This document shows positions 24,086 to 35,942 of a DNA stretch of 64,000 nucleotides, in pieces (position 1 is the first letter of the stretch; each line of letters starts with the position of its first letter). Source of the stretch: Gerris lacustris. Its lineage: Eukaryota; Arthropoda; Insecta; Hemiptera; Gerridae. The stretch lies in assembly GCA_951217055.1 (NCBI GenBank), contig OX578277.1, positions 68,210,455 to 68,274,454 on the forward strand. Reading direction: 5' to 3'. The position numbers and the translations under genes were made by a program. The notes under the pieces are model-generated. The model searched no databases, was not told the DNA's origin, and saw only the letters and a program-made list of their open reading frames with translations.

Positions 24086-24980
24086 AAAATTTAAATATTT
24101 ACAGTAGATGTGTTATGAGTCTATTCCTGCATATTCGAAATGAAAACTTCACGCAAATGAACTTAAACTGTACTCTTCACAAAGACGGGTTGAGGAGACT
24201 TTGAAAAATGCGATTGCTGGGAAATAAAATGGCAGACAAAAAGGAGGGCTTTAGGAGGTTTAATAAATGCGTCCATTTATAGGGGGCCGGAAACCGTATA
24301 ATGGGGCCACTATAAAGGATTTCGCACCTGATCCCCCGCGCATCCTTTTTCCAATTTATATTGAGCACCGGATTAGATTTTTCACTGCCTTCTATAACCC
24401 TGGCAACTTATTTACCCTAAAATTCGTACCATTTCTTTATTTATCCCTTTTTACTTGATGCATTTATCTCTTTTACCGTAGAGCTAATTGCCTCTATTCT
24501 CCCCTCAGGATATTACAGTATCGTACTTTAGTGTCTGTAAAGTATTGGATTTTTTCCACCCGCCTTGTAAAAGCCCATTTCATTCAACGTAGGTATTAAA
24601 TGTGTTTTGTGACGTAATTTATGAAGTGAGAATAGCAAGTGATTTAATGCATTTAAACCAGACGGTTATTTTTTCTTTATTACACTTCATTTAACTTCGA
24701 TAGAGATATTGAAAGATTTATCGCCGATTTTATATTTTTAAAGTTTGGCCAAGGATGGATGATGTAGTGTAGAAAATTGTATTGACCTCAATGTTGTACC
24801 TTATACATACTACTTAATGGGTTTTTGGCAAATAATATGCCACCTGAGCACCCCACCTTGAGGCTGGTCAGTGGTTTATGGAGGACTGTATACATAGGAA
24901 ATTGCGTTAAAAATAGGAAATAAGATACAGGATATAATGAGTTAAACAGCATGAAACCTAGGAGGTATTAGAATGTAATA
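24086..24980. other. Spacer, unrecognised ORFs
   Basis: 24177-24458 is open on both strands without a recognisable motif. Confidence 0.4.
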
Positions 24981-25325
24981 GTTGGACTCACCTGGGTTTC
25001 CTTTGTCGAGGTGGCGGGGCCGATTCGGAACACCAGTTCCGTGGACCACCACGATTACAAGTTTGATAATTAAGTTTTGAAATTATAAAAAAAAATAATA
25101 TAAATAATAAATAATATCAAACAAGCGGGTAAAACCAAGACAAGACCATCCAACACTGGACACGAAGAGACGCTCTCTAACCGAAGACATCCGTCCTATA
25201 CCAGCGCTATGGGCCTTTCTTGAAGTAAAGAGTAGGCTACCCTACCATTAGGTGGCAGGGCAGCCTCTAGTTAGAGCCAAATCCACATCCCAACATTTGC
25301 TGGGTTCAATAATAAATAAAAGAAT
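24981..25325. other. GC-richer block, possibly a retroposon end
   Basis: Two GC-rich stretches (25000-25065 and 25125-25300) end in aataataaataaaag, like a LINE/SINE tail. Family not identified. Confidence 0.3.
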
Positions 25326-26016
25326 AGAATAATACGAATAGATAGCATAATATAAATAGTAAATATTGAAATAAGCATCTATCACCTTGGATGTATGATA
25401 AGAAAAACTGATTAATAAATGATGGCCTATTCAACTAATTTTGGGCTGGACAGTACGTTATGAAACTTGGACCGCAAAGGGATATATAAATTAAGATAAT
25501 TGCACAGAGATTTAAATGAGAAATATAAGTACAAAACATTTTAGGGACGAAAAAATAGATACTAAATAACCTTACAAGGCTCTATTTTCTTAATGGTATG
25601 TGGAGCACGTTTTTCAGATATTGATCAAGTGGTCAAGGAAGTATATATAAATTGTACTAGAGATTAAGATTTCGGGCTGTTGTTAGAGGAAATATATTTA
25701 AAATAAGGAGACCTATGTGGTATTTATTTTTTAAGCAGTTAATGGTAAGTATACTTAGTAGAATTACTAAGGTTAAATTAAATTTGCATATACTATGTCG
25801 ACTTTTCTACGATCACCAAAGAGTGTGGTGGACCACACTCTTTGATTAAGACGTATAGTTGAGCTCAGCTTTATTCGTTTGGCAAAATGGAAAACATAAT
25901 TAAGTTTCTTATTGCACATAGGATAAATAAATATTTGTTTAACAAATACCTCGATCCATGATAATGATTTGCTTGTAAATATCATTTTAATAATTGTATT
26001 AGTGTAACAAATAAAA
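25326..26016. other. AT-rich spacer with a 28-nt near-palindrome
   Basis: 25817-25844 has 13-nt inverted arms (caaagagtgtggt) around two bases. The 70-aa ORF across it is unrecognised. Confidence 0.5.
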
Positions 26017-26625
26017 AATAGACTGCCAATCGGTGTGGCACATAGCTTCCTAGCATCCTATCACATACACTTAATTGATTTTATACTTTTACAGCCATTA
26101 TTGTCTAATTTGTTTAGTTGTTACCCCCGATTTTTTAATCTGTCAACATATTTAATTTTTTACATGAATTAAAGTATTCATTTAGCAAAAGTTAAAGAGC
26201 GCAGACGGTTCAAATTGATCTGCGGGTTACTTTCGATAAACTATAAAAGTTTCATACAAATCAGATAAGTACTTTTAAAGCTATAGATGTAAATAAATGT
26301 ATGTTTGTGCTCATGTAGAAAAGGAACAAATGAGCGCAGAAGGTTGAAACTTATATGGGACCAACAATGGGCAAATTATCACCTACCATACAAATCATAC
26401 AAATCTCATTAAAATCGGACGTGTAGTTTTTAAGATAAGTTGGTTAGCAAAAATTGAACGCAGACCGACCGACCGTCAGAAAGACACTGAATCAAAAATG
26501 TTCCCTGATGTCTGAAACGGATTACTGTCTTGGAATTTTTGAAATCGGAGACCTAAAACTTTTTCGTTCTTCAGAACGATCACATAGCTTCCGTACCTTC
26601 GGTAAGATCGAAAGCAAAAAAAAAA
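26017..26625 (+). repeat. Family A repeat, copy 3
   Basis: Near full length: atagactgccaatcggtgtggcacatagcttcc to cttccgtaccttcggtaagatcgaaagcaaaa, with the same interior order as 16853-17465. Confidence 0.75.
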
Positions 26626-27060
26626 CGACTTAGTTTTTGGATACTAAAATTTATTGGATATATATGATATAATCTTATTATAGAATATATTTTATATAAG
26701 ATTATATAAAAGAATATGATTCAAAGAATTTAAGATTCGATAGATACTTCAGTTTCAGTGACAATAAAACTACGTTGATTTAACACAAAGATCATCTTTT
26801 TGTTTGAGTCATTGGAAATGATCTCAGCAATAACTGGGTTAAATCTCTTGTCGAAGGCCATTTTCTGACAGCTTTATCGTGAGTTTCGGATAAGAAGATT
26901 TATTATTAAGTTGAGATAAAACGCTGCCCAAGATGATCACTTCCATATCGGTTATTGTTTTAATCTAAGACGGAAGTGAACTTGCAAGGGAATTCGTTTA
27001 GATGAGAATGAAAAGGGGGGGGGGGGGGGGTTTCCTCAGATTAAAGGAAGTGCTATAGTG
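26626..27060. other. Spacer with G-run
   Basis: AT-rich; a pure G-run of about 16 bases at 27015-27030. Nothing else recognised. Confidence 0.45.
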
Positions 27061-27430
27061 TTTGGATAAAGGAAAGGAAAGGAAGATAAGGGGGCAATGC
27101 GTCGGGGCCCCCGGTGTGCCCTACACGAGCAAGGATTTACTTATATCGACCCCCCTCTCCCTCGGGGGCAGAGGTAGGTGTAACCATGGCAACTAGACAC
27201 TACTTGGCTCCATAGCAACCCATGGCAACCCCTCGTCTTTAGTAACCTCCTTAGCTCACCAGGCACACCTCTCCCCTTCCCGGCCATAATCAAATACTCC
27301 CTAGGCTAATTCCGGAGCATCATCAGGCCCACCCAACCCCTCCATCATCCTCCTTCTAAACTGAAAATAATCAGATCCAACCCCTTTACTTTAAACTTTC
27401 CCCTGTTTTAATGGAATTATCTGCTCGGGC
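27061..27430. promoter_or_regulatory. GC-rich block with RFX X-box, candidate regulatory element
   Basis: A C-rich stretch unlike its surroundings. gtaaccatggcaac at 27180-27193 fits the RFX X-box consensus GTNRCC-N(0-3)-RGYAAC exactly. Two more half-sites (agcaac at 27214-27219 and ggcaac at 27224-27229) follow within 40 bp. No ORF or repeat family was recognised. It could be a promoter or enhancer of an unseen neighbour, or chance within a GC-rich repeat. Confidence 0.4.
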
Positions 27431-28195
27431 CCTCCTCAACACCCCCTAGCTAGATTATATGTTTTAAACATTAATCCTTTGATTAAACCGGTATATAGCC
27501 TCCGCTTCTCTCTTTCCAGATCATCGTTCCACCTCCACTTCAAAACTCTTTACATTAATTAAAAATTAAACAACCCCAGTGTGTTTTTTTCACCTTCATC
27601 CTTTTACCAAGAAAAACATTGTGAAATATGATCTTCTGAATTCTCTTCTTTTTTAAAAAATAAGAGGTTCGGACAAATGATCTCGTTAAATATTCATCAT
27701 GCAAAAAATAATTGTTTAATAATTATTTGGGCAACTTAGAACGTAAAGTGGGTTAATTATACAAACACATCCACATTTTATTTTCTAGAAAGACGAAAAC
27801 GAAATAATTAATTCATAACTGGCTAAATATGCTTAGTATTTCTTTCAATCTCATTTTCGCCGATATTAAAACTATCACTAGTAATCTCATTAATCTTCAC
27901 CATTTTTAGGCGATATTATTAAAATTTAACTGTTCACTTAAATGCTCCCTTTCTTGTAAAACATTGACATAAATAATTGTTCACACATTTTCTCTGACAA
28001 CTTTTTGTCAGCATCTTATAAATTAGGCATGTTCCACTCTCTATAACAAGTTGAAAACAATTAAGTTAAACTACATAATAGATTAAAAGAGTTTCAGTTA
28101 AATAATGGCAAACATGAATATTTAAATACATTTATTGTATGTGTGCAATAAGATATTTTGTTATTTATTTATTGTCTGCCCTTTTCCTGATATAC
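27431..28195. other. AT-rich spacer, nothing recognised
   Basis: No supported feature. Confidence 0.4.
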
Positions 28196-28470
28196 CATTT
28201 TTGCTTCCGAGCTTACCGAAGGTAGCGGAAGCATTGTGATCATTTAAAAAAAAAAGAAAAATGTAGGCTGAAATCCATTTCAGACATCAAGGATAATTTG
28301 ATCCCGCGTCTGTTGGTCTGTCCACAATTTTTGTGAACCAACTTCTTATCTTAAGAACTGCCAGTCCAATTTTAATGTGAAATGGGTGGAAACTCATAAT
28401 TAGTCCATTGTTGGTCCCATATAAGCTTCAACCTTCTGCGCCCATTGGTTTTCTTCCATGCGCACAAATC
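28196..28470 (-). repeat. Family A repeat, truncated copy 4
   Basis: Inverse copy beginning with the terminal hairpin (gcttccgagcttaccgaaggtagcggaagc) and ending at cttccatgcgcacaaat. Confidence 0.7.
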
Positions 28471-29462
28471 TATACTAAAAAATGAAATATGGACTGGACA
28501 GTAAGTATTGAAAAATACACTTTTATCGTTTCCCTCACCAGTATTTCTTAAGTAAATAGTATTCTCTTGAGGCTCTGGAGGCTGGGGGCTTTAGCACTTT
28601 CAGACCTCCTTCGCGGGCGCAATTTGTCAATATAAATGTCAGTGCAAATGAATATTAAATAAAAACGAAGAAAGACTAACTTGACGTGACAAAACCAAAC
28701 TATTATTATTACTGTTATTTTGTTAAATTCTTTATATTAGTTTCGATTTTGTTTTTTGTGTGTGGCTGGTTGTTGTCGGTGTCAATGTCTTTAAAGGGCT
28801 AATTAAATCTCTTCCAGTCATCCAGTCGAGGTAAAACTTGGAACATAGACTCTATACCATATCTCAAATTTTAGGTTTAGTTCTTTTATTTAGTTCTCAA
28901 ATTATGCTTATTATGAGTATGATTTATAATATAAACTTTGTTTCTAAGGGTTTCTTTTTATACAAAACTCTGATGGAGGAGAAAAAAGTTTTGAAGAAAT
29001 CGTTAACAAATATTAACTTTTTGTTTAACAATCAAATATAAACTCCAAATGAAATTCTAATAAATAAATGACAATTTAATGTATATCTAAAATTATACAT
29101 TTTATTTTCATACAAGGTTATCAAAATCAGAATCACAACTACACATAACGCAATTATAAAAACGTACACCAACAGCTCTCTATCTCACAACAACTCTTTC
29201 GGCAACCTTATGATCCAAAAATCCATTTACTCTTTGTCAACGTTCGAATAATGAAATAGTCGAATGTTAATGATAAATGTTTTGAATCACAGCACGTTTT
29301 AATTTTATTTAATTTAATATTTGCTTGTGGCAAACAATGATGATCTCTTAGGACAATAAGATTAGGATGTTTTACATAGATTAATCGATTACTCTAGGTT
29401 AACTACATAGATTAAACTCTAATAGAACTCAAAGAATAATTGTTGATCAGTTCAACTAAAGA
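28471..29462. other. Spacer, nothing recognised
   Basis: Includes an unremarkable 67-aa ORF at 28838-29041 rich in I/L/F and probably not real. Confidence 0.4.
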
Positions 29463-30083
29463 AAAAATCGGTCCGAGACAACTCAGACAAACTTTCTCAT
29501 ATATGAGTTTATAATTACTTAGCCCAGTGTTTCCATTTATTAGTTTTCAAATGTATATTTAAATATTATTGAACATTTCATTAAAATTTATCATAAAAAT
29601 AACTTCTCCTGGTCGGGGAATCGAACCCGGGCTCTCTCCGTCCGCGTTTTAAGCTAATATCTCAGGAACTAGATTTTTCCCGGGAAAACGGCTTATATCG
29701 TTGGATTCGTATTCAAATGGACTACATTTTAGAATTTTTTAATCAAAATCGTCGGAACCGTTTTCGAGAAATAATTTTTTTTCATGTTTTTTCAGAGTTT
29801 TTGGGGGGTAGTGCCCCCAAATTTAGAGCTAAAATTCATTTCTCGATTTCGCCTCGGGGTATGATTTTTCTGAACATGTATGCCAAATTTCGTCAAAATC
29901 GGCCCAGTAGTTTGGGCTCCAGGCGTCTGCACAGACGACAGACAGACGACAGACGACAGACAGACATTTTTTAAAAACCACTTTTTTGGACTCAGGGGAC
30001 CTCAAAACGTGTAAATCCATCAAAATCTCAAAATCGAATTTTCGCGCCATCACAATACTTTCTCTTTATATGAGAAAGTAAAA
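29463..30083. repeat. Family B repeat, full-length copy
   Basis: Best-preserved copy. cggtccgagacaactcagac opens it. A minus-strand tRNA-B-box-like CCGGGTTCGATTCCCC lies at about 29614-29630. cagacgacagac repeats sit near 29932-29965, and the end is ctttctctttatatgagaaagta. Confidence 0.8.
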
Positions 30084-30249
30084 ATTACTGGTTTCGACAC
30101 TGCTTTATATAAAGCTCAAATAATTTGAACAAAGTTAGTTGTACTCTCGATGGAATATCTGTATTAAATAAAACAAAAGAGCTAAATTAATATCTTAACG
30201 AAACCACTCTAAATATTTATTTTGATTGCTATTATTTATGATTATTGAT

Positions 30250-30880
30250 TAATTTTGCTTCCCACCTTGCCGAAGGTAACGGAAGGCCATGTGATCGTTC
30301 TGAAGGACAAAGAATTTTTATGTCTTAGCTTTCAATAATTCCAAGACAGAAATCCGTTTCAAATATCAGGGAAAATTTGCTTCCGCAAGCCGGGAGCTTA
30401 CAGAAGGTAACGGTCTACGTTTTGAAGAACGAATATTTTTGGTACCATGTCTGTCTTGTCACTAAATGTTTGCGAACCAACATATCTTTAAAACTACTCG
30501 TCTGATTTTAATGAAATTTAGATGGTAGGTCATAATTTCAACCTTCTTTGCCCATTGGTTTTTCTTCCACATGCGTACAAATATACATTAATTTACGTCT
30601 ATATACATATATATATCTTATTTAAAAGTACTCATCCGATTTTTAAGAAATTTGGATGGTTTGTCGAACGTAGCCTGCATTAGTCCCATAATAATTCCAC
30701 TGTCTGCTCTCTAAATAGTATAAATTGATACTTTTATTCATGTAAAAATCAAAACAATTTTGACAATAATTAAATAAAGTAAACAATACTGGTTTGTAAA
30801 AGGTTAGGACTTTTGAGTACGTTATAAGAACGGGAGGAAGCTATGTGCCCCGCACTAATTGGTAGATTATTTATATACTT
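30250..30880 (-). repeat. Family A repeat, composite copy 5
   Basis: The terminal hairpin region appears twice (about 30260-30300 and 30385-30420), so one copy seems inserted into, or duplicated within, another. The far end reads, inverted, accaattagtgcggggcacatagcttcc. Confidence 0.65.
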
Positions 30881-33800
30881 TTTAACACCATAAATATGTT
30901 ATAAGTTCTTTTTAAATATTTTAAAAACATTTTCTTTATAGTTGTTTTTAATAAAAAACTGATGAATTATAATTATATTAATTAGAGAAACTTAATTAGA
31001 CAGACTAACGTAATAGCTAGCTACATATATTTTACATATCGGTCTTATATCTTACATTTAACTTATTATGATTTATAAAAATTATAATAAAAAAAATAAA
31101 AAATCGTGTGGGGTCGCGGGACACCCGTTAGGAACAAAGTTCCTTACGCTTTTCATAAAATATAAATGATAAAATCACACTGCAAAGTATACGATGCCAA
31201 CTACTTATACATGGTGGAGTTAAAAAAGAGACAAAATGAAAAGTAATTAACTATTTGTGCTTAGAAGTAGTAAGTCAAAATAAGAAGAAAAGCTTTATTC
31301 ATCATTGATGCGAGAATCTTGCAATAAATATGTATTGAATATTGAGAACAAATTAAGTGGTTGTATAGGGAACAATCCTGTTTCGACCCTACCCGGCCTG
31401 AATTTAAAAATATTATAAAATATATCACATAGCTACTCGAAAAGTCAGCTTGTATAAGGTTAAAATTTTACATGCCAGTTTCAATTGTACTTTAGACTAT
31501 GTGCATGAAGTTTTATTCTTTAACGTTATATTATATAACGTTAGAACGTAGGTAAAAATGTTGTTTTCTCTATTTTAAGCGTTTAGGTCCGCTTTAATAA
31601 ATTTAGCGATCTTTATCACTTCATAGCGGTGTTGGTGTTGGTTTTACAAAAAAAGCGTATGTATATAAAAGTTGTTTGTCTCATAGATGAAGTTAAAAAA
31701 ATGTCCCGTCATAAAATTCCAATTTTACATTTGAAGCTTACGTTTACGCGAGCGTTGTGCGTGAACACTTGGCGGATAACGTTGTCCAAATGAACATGTA
31801 TACCAAATTTCAACTAAATCGGTCAACTTTTACTCAAGTCGTCATCATCGGTGGATTTCGTGACGGTCGGGCTCCAGAACGTGCCACAATAAACTTCGTT
31901 CCAAAAAAAGAAAAAAAAAAAAAAGAAAAAAAATACTTACTTGGGTATAAAATAAATTTCCAAATAAATAATTAGGATAATGTTGCATTTGCACCGCAAA
32001 AATTAGTAATCAAACACTTTAGTGAATTCTAGAAAAGAATAAATTAAAATCATGAGAAATATTAAAGCATGTTAAAATTTAACGTTTATACGATCAACAC
32101 GTTCATGATGGACTAAAATTTGCTTGGCATCACGCAGTGCCGGGGAAACAAACCAAAAAATCAACTTTAAATAACGAAAAAAGCAAGGAGAGAGGGGAAA
32201 GTATGTATAGAACCGTACAGATCAGGGCTAATTGGTTAAATAAAATCTGATCTACGGGCCTGGGTATTAGGAAATAGTAGAAGTATAATTGGGAGTGCGC
32301 GTTCTCGGAACGTGGTCAGCCGCACTGATCCGACCAGCAACATGTTTCCAAAACGTGATCCTTCGTCAACGTGTTAAAAATATATGTAAATGTGTCTATT
32401 GTAAAACATATTTATTAATGATTTTATCAAAGTACAACAAATTAATTCATTAATTTGATCGACCCTTGTATATGATTCCAAATGAGTGAAAAAATAATAG
32501 TGAAAATGCTGAAAAAATTAAATTAATTTGCTAAATACTTTAGTTATATATTTAAAAGAATCATATTCAATATTAAATATTCATATATTCTTTTAGACTA
32601 TGAATTATTAAGAAAATAAATAAATAAAGCTGAATCTGGACTAACAGATTCAAAAATACTTAGTATTAGTTAAAATTGTATAACTTGAAAAAGCACACTA
32701 AAAGAAACCACATTTGATTTGTTAATATGATATGTATTTTGGAATCTTCTCAATTTAAATCAAATCAACGGTAACTAAACATTCCCCCTTCCACTATTAT
32801 TTAAAATCACCATTTTGTAAACGTAAATTGATATCTGTTATAGTCTGTATTTAATGCCGGGTAACAAACCATAACTGTACCAAATTTCATTGAAATCAGT
32901 CGAACCGTACTCAACTTATGCTATGCCAGACAGAGCGACACACATTTATTTTTAGCTTAAACGTCATATAAAATTTTATGTATATAGATTACAATTATCA
33001 CCTTATTGTAACATCTCGATGACAATCATTTTCAAATCTTCATGTCAACATGTAGTGTTTTAAAATTAAATATGGAGTTGATTTGAACTTAAAAACTATT
33101 TAAGCATTGTCAAATATTATGTTACCAGGTCCGATTTGAGTTGTATTAGAATATTGATGTTGAGATTTGTTGTATTTTAAAAATGAAAATCAACAAATGC
33201 AGATTTATTTTTTAACTAGCTGAATACCCTTGCTTCGCTGCGGATTGAATTATTTTTAATTTGATGGGTTTATAAACCTACCATCAAGAAATTTTTAAAT
33301 TATTTTCCTAATCGAGAATATTTAGATTCTATCCCTCCCCTTATTTCTATACCCCCTCCCCTTTGATAATATAATTTGCAAATACACCAAATTACTAATT
33401 AATTCCGACTACTGATGAAAAATTCTTAAATGTTAACTTTGGAGGAAAAGCAGCGGTATTTTCCTTCTGAATCCTCCCCCTCCGTGTCTTTTCACATCCC
33501 TGAGTTAAAATTGGAATATCTTTATATAAACATTGTATTAAACATATATATTTTATATGTTTACATCCGAAATAGGAGCCATTTCTCAAATATTAACTTC
33601 CTAACTTTAGAAGATAGGTCTGGACTCAATTCCCCTTCTTTTCTTACTTTTCCCTATGTTCCCCTTAGGAATAAAATTTTGTACAATACCTATTGGCAGA
33701 TATCAATATAACTTTGAAATTATTATACTACGTATACACTTAAAGATTTTGTTTTAGCGTTTAAAAGAAGTGGTGATAATTATGTTATAAAGGTTTTAGG

Positions 33801-34619
33801 CATGGTAAAGTGTGATTTATAAGCTATTTAAATAATATGTTTAAAAAAATGAATCTAAATTTTTTTTACAGCGATTGAACAGTTCTTCTTACAGAAATTT
33901 CCACAGAACATAAAATATTGTCTGTATCTTCTTCTGCAATTTCGGCTAAGTACATTTTTTTTTTATATATAAAAAAAAAAAATTGAAATCTATTTCGAAG
34001 CCCCATTCTCGGCCCATATAAAGCTAGCAAAAGGTTTTATAGCCTATAACACCCGCAGAATTGAATTTAACATTGTACCCAAAAACCAACAAAATCTGTT
34101 CCGCCGTTTGGACGTGATTGACGCACAGACAAACAGACACAAAATGTTCTAAACTTAAATTCGTTATCAGGACTACTCATTTAGTGTAAATATAAAATTT
34201 GAGCCCAATCGGATAAATGTACAGACACCACTCCAATCTTATATATATTTAAGATTATATTGTATATTCATTTTATATCAATTATTGTACACATACAATC
34301 TGTTACCAATATTTAATTGTTTAAAGTGACTTACAATGTTTATTTTGAAAGGTATTGAACTTAATTAAAGGTAAATTGGTGTTAATAAGGTGTAATATAT
34401 GTAGTTACATAGATAAGCGAAAGAGAGTCTCAGAAAATTAAACAACAGTAGGACAATAATCTGACAAAGTTAACCCACATATTTAGATACTAGTATGCTG
34501 TAATGCGGTTTCAGTTCGTTACAGTATTATCTGCTTTAGCATATATATTATAAAATAATAGGATACAGCTATACTAAGTCCACATTTAATATCAATTTAT
34601 TAATATTTTCTAGGTATAA
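30881..34619. other. eve upstream flank, mostly unannotated
   Basis: AT-rich. Small repeat-like phrases occur at 31785-31885, 32860-32955, 33218-33255 and 34060-34150 (accaaatttcattgaaat-type text and gacagac-type tracts). 32270-32370 is a GC-richer block of unknown kind. 31518-31540 is a small palindrome (taacgttata). No gene seen. In other insects this position would hold segmentation enhancers, but nothing here proves it. Confidence 0.45.
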
Positions 34620-34926
34620 AAAATCATTTGATTTACCTGGTCTACTTGCCGAGAGAGCCCCAGATGGATATATTATTCGTAATTACTTATAAAGACGTAG
34701 AACCATTATTAGGTGAATTAAAGCCCCCAATATAAATGCAAGGGGGTTTCCAAATTAAATTGTATGGTGTAAGGGCCCTGAAAGGGGTGGGGTGGGGCCG
34801 ACGTCGAGTATAAACCAATGAGGACTGGAGGAAGAAAGAGACCACGCCCTCGTGGGAGGGCCAATGGGGGACGGCGATGATGGGCCCTAAATATCCTCGA
34901 GGGATGAAGGTATCCTAGTCAGAGGG
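34620..34926 (+). promoter_or_regulatory. eve: eve proximal promoter and 5' leader
   Basis: A TATAAA box lies at 34809-34814 (gagTATAAAcc), directly followed by CCAAT at 34815-34819. A second CCAAT is at 34861-34865. Farther up, a GAGAG site (about 34652) and TAATTA-type homeodomain sites (about 34680) occur. The stretch 34770-34926 is GC-rich in an AT-rich neighbourhood. With TATA at 34809 a start site near 34840 is expected, giving a leader of about 85 nt. No convincing initiator was seen there, so the exact start site is inferred. Confidence 0.55.
34864..34918 (+). other. Two overlapping upstream ORFs in the eve leader
   Basis: uORF1 at 34864-34890 encodes MGDGDDGP then stop. uORF2 at 34877-34918, in another frame, encodes MMGPKYPRGMKVS then stop and ends 8 nt before the Eve start. 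Both lie downstream of the predicted TATA-directed start site. If transcribed they should dampen or delay Eve translation (inference). Confidence 0.45.
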
Positions 34927-35140
34927 ATGCACTCTCACAGGATAGAGGAGCGGTACGGAGCCGGCCAGCCGAGGATGCAGGATAATCAGCGGTTGCATCC
35001 TATGATGAAGAACAATGGTTTCACCGAGTCCATAGTGGTAGACCTGTTACCTCCTGCTTACCATCCCCAGTCACACAGCCCGCCAGTCAAACAGGAACAA
35101 GTCAAATTACAAGACCACTACAAACAGGACGATATTAAAG
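34927..35140 (+). CDS. eve: eve exon 1 (residues 1-71 plus one base)
   Basis: Starts with [11 protein letters not shown] and holds [15 protein letters not shown]. Drosophila Eve likewise begins with MHG and carries VVDLL near its N-terminus, which supports this start. The exon ends AAAG before gtatgt, a strong donor, leaving a phase-1 split glycine codon completed by exon 2. The open frame runs on into the intron to about 35232, but that extension is AT-rich and unlike Eve. A KQEQVK stretch (residues 55-60) could be a sumoylation-type site (inference). Confidence 0.9.
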
Positions 35141-35863
35141 GTATGTTCAATCAAATTATACAATCTGTTTTCTTAGGAATTAGATATTATTTAGTAAATA
35201 AGCATAAACATCTGTTTGACACCAATATATGATTTTTCTTTATATTCAAGTAATAAGCGATATCAAAATAAAATTTCATGATTACTTTCATTTCTCATTA
35301 CTAATTTTAATAGACTAAAATTTATTTTAAATTCAATTTATACCTTAATAACTTGTAATAACAATCCTCATATTGACTAAAATATTATTAGTTGGTAAAA
35401 TAAAATTTAACTATTCAGAAATTGATTTTAGAGAGTCAAGCAGATAAGGTTATGGCGTATAAAAATTAATACATTTTTATAGTTTTCTCTATATTTAAGT
35501 TGTATTCAATAACTTTAATCGTATTTTCTTAAAAGCTAAGTTAAATTATAGTTACTTTGAAAATCACCAAATAATAATAATAATAAAAACACCCGCTTAT
35601 CATATTAAACACCATAATATTTATATTATCATTGCATAAATAAGGTAATGGATAATTTGCTCTTACTTTAAACTGTAATGGAAAATATGCTATGATTTTT
35701 CGGTCAATAAATTTAAAAAAATCAATGATTCAGTGAAAAACTTGAGTTTATCTTACCTATACATAATCTAATCTTTGATTTAAATGCGTCATTCTTAATT
35801 ATTACGTCAATACAATGTAATGCTTATATATCTACACACTGATAGATATATAAACACTGTAGG

Positions 35864-35942
<79 letters not shown>

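Noticed and set aside
29614..29630. tRNA gene in family B repeat
   Set aside because: Only the B-box side is recognisable; no acceptor stem or D arm can be drawn.
35141..35232. Continuation of Eve exon 1 to the stop at 35232
   Set aside because: A strong gtatgt donor lies at 35141 and the following residues are AT-driven and unlike Eve. Splicing to 48601 gives an in-frame homeodomain.
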